DNA of 64,000 bases. Source: Neoscytalidium dimidiatum. Lineage: Eukaryota; Ascomycota; Dothideomycetes; Botryosphaeriales; Botryosphaeriaceae. The stretch is taken from contig CM074697.1 of assembly GCA_037367355.1 (NCBI GenBank), positions 3,658,001 to 3,722,000 on the forward strand, read 5' to 3'. Position numbers and translations under genes: made by a program. The notes beneath the pieces were generated by a model, which saw nothing but the letters and a program-made list of their open reading frames with translations, had not been told where the DNA came from and did not search any database. Of this stretch, positions 33,975 to 42,625 are shown piece by piece; the first letter of the stretch is position 1, and each line of letters opens with the position of its first letter.

Positions 33975-35961
33975 ATGGGCAATTCGAGCGGGAAGCCGGT
34001 AGTCTTTACCGATGAAGGTGCGTCCAACATCCTCCACCGCTCCATTGCACTCCTCGGCCGCCGCCAGGCCGCCCATGCTGCCTCTGCCCCTCCCACCGCC
34101 AGTCCTGCTGACCCCGCCCAGTCAACCTCAACCACTTCCGCCTGCTTCGAGTCGTCGGCAAGGGCGCCTTCGGCAAGGTCCGCATCGTCGAGCGCAAGGA
34201 CACCGGCCTGACGTTCGCGCTGAAGTACATCCGCAAAGATGAAGGTCCGCCAGTCCTCGACCCGCGCTAAACAACACCCATGCTGATGCCGTGTAACAGT
34301 CGTGCGGTCCGAGAGTGTGCGCAACATCATTCGAGAGCGTCGGATGCTGGAGCACCTCAATCATCCCTTCCTTTGCAACCTGAGATACAGCTTCCAGGAC
34401 ATTGAGTATCTGTGCGTGCCCCGCCCCGGTGTACTGCCCGCCCGTACTGACTCTCCTCGCCGCAGCTACATTGTAGTAGACCTAATGAATGGTGGCGACC
34501 TGCGCTTCCATATCTCTCGCAAGACCTTCACCGAGGATGCCGTTCGCTTCTGGATCGCCGAGCTTGGTTGTGCCCTGCGCTACATCCACAAGCAAGGCGT
34601 CGTGCACCGCGATGTCAAGCCCGACAATGTCTTGCTCGACTCGGAGGGACACGTGCATTTGGCCGATTTTGTAAGACATTTTTCCGCCCCCGCCGCGTTC
34701 GCTGCACAAGCTGACAATTCAGAACGTTGCTTCCGACTTTACTCCTGCGAAACCGTTGACAAGCAAGTCGGGTACCCTGGCCTACCTGGCCCCGGAGGTA
34801 TACGAGGGCAAGGGCTATTCCTGCGAAGTGGATTGGTGGTCGTTGGGCGTGCTTTTCTATGAGTGCATATACAACAAGGTACGAGCTCGGTTGAACAGTT
34901 CGGACCGGGTCTGGGATACTAATCATTCGCAGCGGCCGTTCGAGGCACGATCGCACGAAGAGCTCTCTCAGAAGATTCAGAAGGCTGAAGTCCCGTACCC
35001 AGTGACTAGCCCTCCGGTTTCCATGCCTTGCTTGCATGCAATCAGCTCGCTGCTCGAGAAGGACAGACGGAAGAGGATTGGCGCAGTAAGCTTCGAGTCA
35101 TTTACGGATAACCCCTTCTTTCGTCCACTGGATTTTGAGGCGTTGGAGCGCAAAGAGATTGAACCGGTCTTCACGCCGTCGAGCGACAAGACGAATTTCG
35201 ATGCTACGTATGATCTGGAAGAACTCCTACTGGAAGAGGCGCCACTTGAGGCACGCGCACGGAGGCAGAAGCCTCGCGAAGCACTGAAGGAAGATGCTAC
35301 CGAGCAGGAAATTCGCGCAGAAGAGCTGCACAAGATGATCGAGACTCTGTTCGAGCCCTTCAATTACACGACTGTGGCTGCAGAGCGCGCCCCCGTCGTT
35401 ACCCAGGATGGTGGCACGCCCACCTCGACTGAGACGCCATCTTCGGAGTGGCCTCGCCCCAAGTCGTCCTCCAAGGCTTGCGATGACGGCCACCAATTAG
35501 TGCCCACCTCGACGAATCCCGGCCACCAACCTCGTAACATTACTCAATCCCGCTCCACGACTCAGTCACCGAACGGCTCGCCCCCAATTCCCACTGCCAA
35601 TCTCGCTCCGGTTACCAGCCAGCCGGGCCAGAATCCAGACAACTTTGACCCTCATGCTGACCCGACGATACCTGTTTCCTACAGCAGACCGATCAACCGT
35701 CAAAGGGGCAGTACACGCAGTACTAGCATGGGAGGTGGCGTCCAGGTTGTGCTCAACGAAACTGGCAGCTGGTCGGACATGGCCAACCAGAGCTCGTCCA
35801 TGGTTACTCCGAAGCCGGACGCTAACGATCCCAATGCGCAGAAGCCGACAGGTATGCTGGGCTTTTTGAGCAGGAAGAAAGGTAGGGATAGGAGTCCGAA
35901 GGCGAAAGAAAGAGGAGTTCTGGGAAAGGAGGGCGCTAGGGTCATCATCAGCCAGGGCTGA
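33975..35961 (+). CDS. YANK (STK32)-type AGC Ser/Thr kinase
   Basis: Six exons: 33975-34017, 34122-34244, 34300-34411, 34466-34670, 34723-34878 and 34933-35961; 556 codons (555 aa), all junctions in frame. M-G-N-S-S-G at the start is a consensus N-myristoylation signal, pointing to membrane attachment. Kinase motifs: glycine loop G27-K-G-A-F-G-K-V, Lys49, catalytic H141-R-D-V-K-P-D-N, D161-F-N in place of DFG, and A-P-E-V. The DFN form is the mark of the YANK family (human STK32 has it too). An AGC-like C-terminal tail follows (D-N-P-F-F-R-P-L-D-F, F-E-P-F-N-Y-T) and then a long Ser/Thr/Pro-rich region ending in basic K/R clusters (residues ~520-545). Fungal YANK kinases are poorly studied. 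The Val-Ser-Phe-Glu stretch at 35085 is read through; no intron is needed. Confidence 0.93.
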
Positions 35962-37585
35962 AGTCGTTCAACGCACGATTTCTTCCTTGATGTGAACATG
36001 ACCTCAAAAGTCAACAGAGATGCGAGCACGAGTTTGGATGTGTCTTCTTTGAGTTGCTTTTACCTGCAGGGCGTCCAGGCGTAAAATAATCTTTCGTCGG
36101 GGGTTGGTCTGCTACGAGCTTTCTTTTTTGTTATGAGGAGGGAGTCGCTCAAACCCATACAAAGCCAGGAACTTTCCCTCCGGTGTAAGAGTTTATGGCT
36201 CACTCACACCTTTGGGGAAGTCCTTTTTTTTTTGGAACGTCTTGGAGATGCCTCTACTGTCTGTTTTTTTTTTCTCACTAGTCCCTTTCCCTTTTTCCCA
36301 TTTCCACTTTCCGGTGTCTATACTCATGTTCAACTAAAGAGAAGGGTTCGGGGATTTCCGCTTTCATCTCTCTCCACTTTGATACCGGCGTTGCAGCGGT
36401 CCAGCTGTCGAGACCGGCCTCAACTCAAGCAAAGACAATAGCATCAGCGCACACCTAAAACCCCCTGTCTATCCACCACAAGACGATAGCTTAAAACAGA
36501 AAGCACATAAACACAGATTCACAGCTTCATACGTAAGATACCAAATCCAATAAATTGAACCAAGTACATGGGCCCGAGGGCAGCCGAGCGACAGAAAAGC
36601 TTCTCGGTTGAGGAGGCTTTATCGGGGTTCTGATTGACGACTTGGTCCCTCTGACCGCTGATGGTCGCTCCCGTGGCGGTCTCGCTTGCCCCAGTAGCTC
36701 TGACGTCTTTCGGCCCCCTCCTCTTCGTGTTCCTGAGCAATCGACACGGGATGTGTCTCGCTTCACTTTTCACCCGAGCCGCTCATTCCCCCCTTCGGAT
36801 CAGCTTAGGGAAAGAAAATCTCCGCTCCGCTCCGCGCTCGTGGTCTGCTCGCTTCTCTTCCCTGCTCTTTTTCTGCTCTTCACAGATTCCCGCTTCCCCC
36901 CTTGCGAGAAGATCCCTGAACCCGAACGCACATCAGCCTTACCTATATCAAACCCGCACCTTGCCTACTTTGTGTTGAAGGCCGTGAGTCCCCTCGATTT
37001 TCAGGGCTCAGTCTGGGCGTCATCTTTGCTTTCCTCTTCCATCCATCCTTGTTTTCATCATAGGAGGAATTGCCGAATTTTTGCCCTGGGACGATGACGA
37101 GGCGCTCACCCTTGAAGCGCCACCGAGGCACTATGTAGGAATTCAGGAATCGATGAGCACACTATCGTCATCACCCCAGGTAAAGGGCTGGTGAAAATAC
37201 ATGCGGGCGGCTACCGCGTCTCTCGTCCGCGCGTAGACGACATAGTAAGCACGTGCGCACAGAACACGGCTCGGTGTCACATTCTCCGCAATGCTAAAAA
37301 AAAAAACAAAAAAACAGGATCCGTCGAGTAGACGAGCAGGAATTTTTTCTTCGGGATGTAAGCACGTAAGGCCTGACAGACGGTGAACTTCGCATTTTTT
37401 TCCCCGACCATTTGCCGGACGAGTCTTTGCGTGGCTCCCGAGGGAGCGGGTGGTGTTTGAGAGGTCGTGGATGACGGTGGCCCGTGTTTTCTTTTTCTTC
37501 ACTCTCTTTAACAATGTTCCTTGTCGCTCTGCGGATAACAAGTACCAAGCGCTACAGGGTTCTACTGTGGTATCAAGCAGAAGTA
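35962..37585. other. Intergenic with a possible short gene end
   Basis: No complete gene. On the plus strand 37064-37194 reads as a plausible last exon (acceptor TCATAG, then E-F-L-P-W-D-D-D-E-A-L-T-L-E-A-P-P-R) preceded by a GTGAGT donor at 36984, but no upstream exon with an ATG could be joined. A minus-strand frame at 36773-36519 has a hydrophobic C-terminus and no known family. Confidence 0.3.
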
Positions 37586-37687
37586 TTGTTAGTGCACATC
37601 AAAAGTGGGGCACAGAATCTCGGAGAAACTCTACTAAAAACGCCTGTAAATTATAGTAATTCTCCTACTACGCTGTGCTCCACTTTG

Positions 37688-38746
37688 CTACCACTTTGTA
37701 TGCCATCCGCCAGCCTTGATTACGTCCTTACAGCGCTGTGGTATGGTGTTGAGTAACTCTCTCAGCCGCTCCTTAGTTACTACTACGTGCCAGGCTCTTA
37801 TAACTGCCTCCCTAAGCATCTTATAGCTTAGATTCTTATTAGGATAGTTCTGCTCTATCCAGTCCTTCATCCAGTTCTATATTGTCTTAATTGGATTTAG
37901 GTCTGGTGAGAAAGCAGGCCAGTAAATTATAGGAATACCCCTCTTAGCCATATCTGCTATAGTCGCCGTAGCAGAGTGACCTGGGGCGTGATCCTGCATA
38001 ATATAGAGGTACGGATGGCTCCTTAAGTACTCCTCTAGAATAGGCAGAATATGCTTACGATAAGAGCCCTGATTGATTGTCCCCCAGCTCTTTTCCCAGA
38101 AGAGGGCTGGCCCTGGTGTACAGCTATGAAAGGAGCCCCAAAATATCCACCCTCGTTTTCGACGTATCTTCTCTACTACGTATGTCGGATTAAGCGCCTT
38201 ATCCTTCTTTCTCGTAACGTATTGCTTGCGATGTCTTCTACTAGTTACCCACGTCTTATTAGTCCAGAGAACTAGGCTCTACTGGTGAATTGTCCAGTCC
38301 TTATGCTCAAGAGCAAAGCGTAGTCGATCTTGTCGATTCTTCTTAGAGAGAGGTGGTTTTTGATATGCTACGTAGCGCTTATAGCCACGGCTATATAGCG
38401 CTCTTCTTATCGTATCGGCGCCTACACCGTAATGAGCGAATGGGCCAACCGAGAGCTGGAGGTAAGAGAGGAGCCTATTCGTACGTGACGAGCAGACGAA
38501 CGTCTCTAGAGAGTTAATCTGCTTATTAGATAGCGTACCTGGCCTACCCTTACGTTTCTTTGGCGTTGGATGGTTTGTATTATAGGCCGTTTGTACTTGG
38601 CGTAGCGTATAACCAATCTGGCTAGCAATCTCGTCGTAGTGCCAGCTAATCTCTCGTAGGGTTAGGCATCGTAGGCGGTTATCGCGTGATAGGTTAGGCT
38701 CCTTGTATCTCTTAGGCTGGGGCGTAGAGGGCGGATTTAAATCCAT
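37688..38746 (-). pseudogene. Tc1-like transposase, inactivated
   Basis: Reading from ATG 38746 gives ~352 codons, the normal Tc1 length, interrupted by two TAG codons (38281-38279 and 37879-37877) at places where the family has Trp. N-terminal HTH region (L-S-R-D-N-R-L-R, then I-G-Y-T-L-R-Q-V-Q) and a G-R-P-G-T-L-S segment are present. In the DDE domain the first acid is Asn (W-T-N-K-T-W where the family has W-T-D-E-T-W), the second survives (M-Q-D-H-A-P-G-H), and the third is Lys (D-L-N-P-I-K for D-L-N-P-I-E). Both stops and these changes are G-to-A on the coding strand, that is CpA to TpA on the other, as RIP makes. No frameshift is needed, so the copy is young apart from RIP. It cannot encode active transposase. 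Confidence 0.88.
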
Positions 38747-38748
38747 AG

Positions 38749-38839
38749 CTGCGTGCGTGCGTGCGTGCGTGCGTGCGTGTGTATGCGTGTGTGTGCGTGT
38801 GTGCGTGTGTGTGCGTGTGTGCGTGTGTGCGTGTGTGCG
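38749..38839. repeat. (TGCG)n(TG)n microsatellite
   Basis: Alternating GTGC and GT units for ~90 bp, inside the transposon just upstream of its transposase start. Confidence 0.85.
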
Positions 38840-38978
38840 CTGTGTACAGTGGGAGGTATAGGCACAAGGGTGTTTTAAGCTGACAAAGGGATACTCGGAG
38901 ATATTCGCGTATTTTCTATGCAATTCTAGTGTAGCGTCTCCGGGCATCCCCGTGCGCCGCACGGACTCGCACTAACAA

Positions 38979-41900
38979 TACTTATGCTGGGTACCATAGT
39001 ATACGACGTACGTACGCTGTGTCCCCGGCATGAAAGAAGAGCCGGCTCGTGCGTGCGGTGAGACCAGAGGGCCGGAAGGGGAGGGGCAGGAGTACGTGCG
39101 TGCCGGAGCTTGTTCCCAGGTCATTTCGGGGAGCAGGAGGTAAGACGTTGAGCTCCTTCCTTTCCTTTTCTGTCTGCTGTTGATGGCTTGTCGTACGTAA
39201 GGGTGCCAACGGTGATCGATACTGCCAGGCTGAACCCTGAACAAAGCCTGACTACTAGACGAACATCGGAGAAGCTTTCTTTTTCCCCATTGCTGTTCAC
39301 CGTTGGCGAATACGGAGGAGCAGCGTGAAGAGCACTCATTTGCCACTCTGGCGGAGAACATGGACGGCCAAGGAAGCAGATTTACCGACGACCGCATCCT
39401 TCTCGTCAGGCATCCGCCGGTAATTCTTCTGAATGCCGGGCCTTGTAGAACATTCGCCCTACGCACGCAACATTGCAAGCAACAGAAAAGCCGAAATTCT
39501 TACCTTAACCACCATCCGACGGACGACGGATGCGGAGGTGACGCCATGGCGCATGCCTCTACTATCCAAACAGGCAATTCGACGCAGTAGCCCAACCACC
39601 ACAATCTTCTTCCCTCTCGGCCGCCTCCGCATAGTAACTAACACCAAGTACGACCGGAAACCGGAGAACGGCTAAGGCTGATCGCCGTCTACATCTTTCT
39701 TTCCCCTCCCCTTTGTTTGCAGCATGTAGAGCGACGCCAAGCGGCTGCCCGGCTTGGTTTCCGGTGAGCCATGCTTTCCCCCTGTCCTTAGCATCGAACC
39801 ATAAATCGTACGGCGCCGGCGGACGCGCTGCGCTGCACCATGCGGTCCGGCGCGCCGTCTAGAATCTGCCATTGCCCAAACGAGGAAATAAAACGAGCGC
39901 CCTGCCAACCGGCGTGCAGGCCGCGCCATGCCGCGTGAGCCGCAGTTGCGGAGAGAAAGAGCAGAGAGAGATACGTGGAGGAATGAGATGCGTTCCGCAC
40001 CATCTCTGCATCCCGCGCGGGAATGCTCTCTCACACACCCCACGAATAGATGGAGAAAAGCACGGCCAAAAAAAAAAAAATAAAACGGGGGCGTCTTTCG
40101 GCATTCGAGCCGCTCCTACAACGGAGCCTCAACAACTGCAACAGTGACAATTCGCGCAACTCTGTCTGGCTCAATGGATCCCTTTTTTTTTCCCCTCCCC
40201 TTCTTTCCAGCCGCATCTGTCGCCGGCGAGCCAGCCAGCCAGCCAGCCATGCGGCAGGCCGGCCGGCAGCACACCCGCAATTTGGATGTCTCCGGGTTGC
40301 AGAAGCTACCACATGACAACCATCGTGAGGTGGTATCCCGGCCGCCAATCACCCTCCAGCGTCCTTCCCTGCACGCAGGCGTTCATCCACAGCCACCACC
40401 AAGCCACGCCTGCCCCTAGTGCCGGCAGCGCCGAAAGGGAAGGAATAGGGAGGGGAGAAAAAAAAAGAGGCGTTTGAGATGCTACGCGGCGCTAAAATAA
40501 GTAGGAATGGGGCGATCGAAGAGAGAGAAGAAGGGTTCGCTTGCCGATGAACCGTCGTCAGCCGTCCGCCCGGGGCTGCGGCTATCATTGTTGATCGCGC
40601 GCCGTTTTGGGTAAAAGCGACTGGTTCGAAGAAAATTCACGGAGATGCAAGCGCGCGGCCGACGATCTAGCGTCCTTCTAGTGTCATGTGCATTTTTGTG
40701 GGCTTTTTTTTTTTTTTTCTGATTTTTGGGGGCTGACGAGGCTGCGGGACCCTACTGTGCCGCGGATTGGGTGCGGAGAGCGCTCTGGACGCGCGGGAGG
40801 ATGGAAGGAATGGGAGCAACGTAAAACGTTCCGCCGAGAGCCTGTTTAGGGGGGGTGAGGGGCCTGGGTGTCTGTCCTGTCTGCTGCTCTTGCTGGGGGA
40901 AAGATAACGACGTGAGTGTGATTACTGATTGCTGTGCACCCTGTCGTCAGGAGAACAAGGTATATTGGGGAGATATTGGCGGGCTCACGGTCTGGGCCAG
41001 CCCGTGACACGCCTCGCGGTTTCTGAATTGCGGAACGGCATTGAGTGTGGCTTGCTGCCGGCGAGCGCTCGTTCTCGCAGCTGAAGGGGCGGACAGAGCA
41101 TGAATGGGAGGAATAGAGTTGGGAAGGGGACCGGCGTTTAGGCGATGCGGGAGGATGGTGCACGCCTCTGTCCGCTGCTCCGTGTAGATTGTGGTGGTGG
41201 TTGATTGGCCGTGTTTCCAGCAGCTTGGGAAAAGTCAGGGCAGCAGCGAGAGACGAGGGATGCGCGCGCGGGATCCCGACGCTCTGGTATGGGGAAGCGA
41301 GAAGGAGCGACGGCTGTGCGTTGCATGCTGCATGGATGCGCTGACGTGGTCGCTTGTACAGTATGGGCATACGAAGTGTGGTGGTGAGCCCGCGGTTGGT
41401 ATAGACTACCCATGGAGTAGTAGCACGCCGGCTGCCTGCCTGCCGCCCTGCTTGATTGCCTGCTTGCTTGCTTGCTTGCTTGCAGAGACGGACAGGGCTC
41501 TCTTCACATGCACAGACACGCACGCTTCGAAAATGGCCCCCCCCCCTCTCTCTCCGCCTTGCTTTCTCCATTCTTCATCTCCCGTCACCGCGCAACATGC
41601 TAATCAGTAGCCCAAAGAAAATCCACAGCGCCCATTCGCCGCCGTGCCCCAAAGGTCGAAGCTCACGCCCCCTTTGACCAAAGCTCCGTCACCCATCTAC
41701 CGCCGTTTCCGACTAACACTCTCTACGGTAATTGATGGTCCCATCAGCCCCTGCGATCGCCCGCCTGCTTGCGTCTTTCGGCTTGCTTGCTTTCCGGGCC
41801 CTTGCCCTTTCTTTCACGCCAGCCGGAGCGGTCTCCGTATCCGTTCGCCTTTCGCCCTCCAATTTTCTTCTTGGGCTTCTCTCACTTCTCTATGTCCGGC

Positions 41901-42583
41901 CGGAAAATGCAGATGGAAGTTGCCTTTCGGTCCGGTGACACGAATCTCTTTTTTTTTTTCTTTGCTTGAATCACATTGTAGAGGAACCCGGTTTCCCGTG
42001 CGCGCCCTGCCCTTGCCCAACCCTTCGCGATGCCCTGCCCTTTCTTTTTTTTCCTGAACAAGGCGCACGGGGGAGCCGGTGGGCGGACTGGGGGCCAAGG
42101 AAGAGACAGAAAGAGAGAGCAAGCCGGCAGACGGCACGCGGCAAAGTGGTCGTGCGAAAGGGATGATGCATCCGACCAACCGACCGACCGCGGACGGCGG
42201 CGGCGGCGGCGGCGACTCGCAACCCGCCCGCGCGCATGGTCCCCCCGCCCACCACTCCCCCCCCAATCGGCCCCCCCCCGCCGTGGGTGCTGCCGTTAGC
42301 CTTGCAGCGGGCACCCGAGCCCGGGCGGGATAGGCCACCAGCTGTCAAGAGCAGCCGACCGACGGCAGACTGGGGATGAGTGGTCAGGCACAAGGGTGTA
42401 CCGCCAGCCAATCAATGAGGCGCTGTTTAGAAAACAGAAAGGGTCATGATGGTAATCCAAACCTACAGAGAGCAATACCAGTCAAAAGTAGCAGAAGAAT
42501 GAGACCGCAACCACAGCCAGACCGCACTAAACGTGCTCTATGAAATGAAGTCAGACCTCTCCGCCAAAAGCCAATCTTCCCCT

Positions 42584-42615
<32 letters not shown>

Positions 42616-42625
42616 CCTGCCCATA
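38979..42625. other. Gene-free GC-rich region
   Basis: 3.6 kb with no convincing gene on either strand. It holds many homopolymer tracts (T13-15 near 40712, A12 near 40071, C runs near 41530 and 42240-42290), a TTGC run at 41461-41484, GCCAGCCAGCCAGCCAG near 40228 and a (CT)n tract at 42581-42609 just beyond the ATPase stop. Overlapping open frames on both strands look like chance ORFs of GC-rich DNA. Confidence 0.45.

Larger units (their letters stand above)
37586..38978 (-). mobile_element. Tc1/mariner-type transposon, RIP-mutated
   Basis: An element of ~1.39 kb bounded by inverted ends TTGTTAGTGC (37586-37595) and GCACTAACAA (38969-38978), flanked on both sides by TA (37584-37585, 38979-38980), the usual Tc1 target. 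The match extends three bases outward (AAG/CTT), so the exact ends are uncertain. Inside the first ~60 bp the inverted repeats are imperfect, with many G/C in the right copy facing A/T in the left. The transposase lies on the minus strand. A (TGCG)n(TG)n microsatellite (about 38749-38839) sits between its ATG and the right end. No other copy is seen in the window. Confidence 0.85.

Noticed and set aside
36519..36773. Minus-strand small protein with hydrophobic C-terminus as a tail-anchored gene
   Set aside because: No known small mitochondrial or ER protein matches, and the start and upstream exon cannot be supported.
41461..41484. TTGC tandem run as a possible functional site
   Set aside because: Simple short repeat without context.
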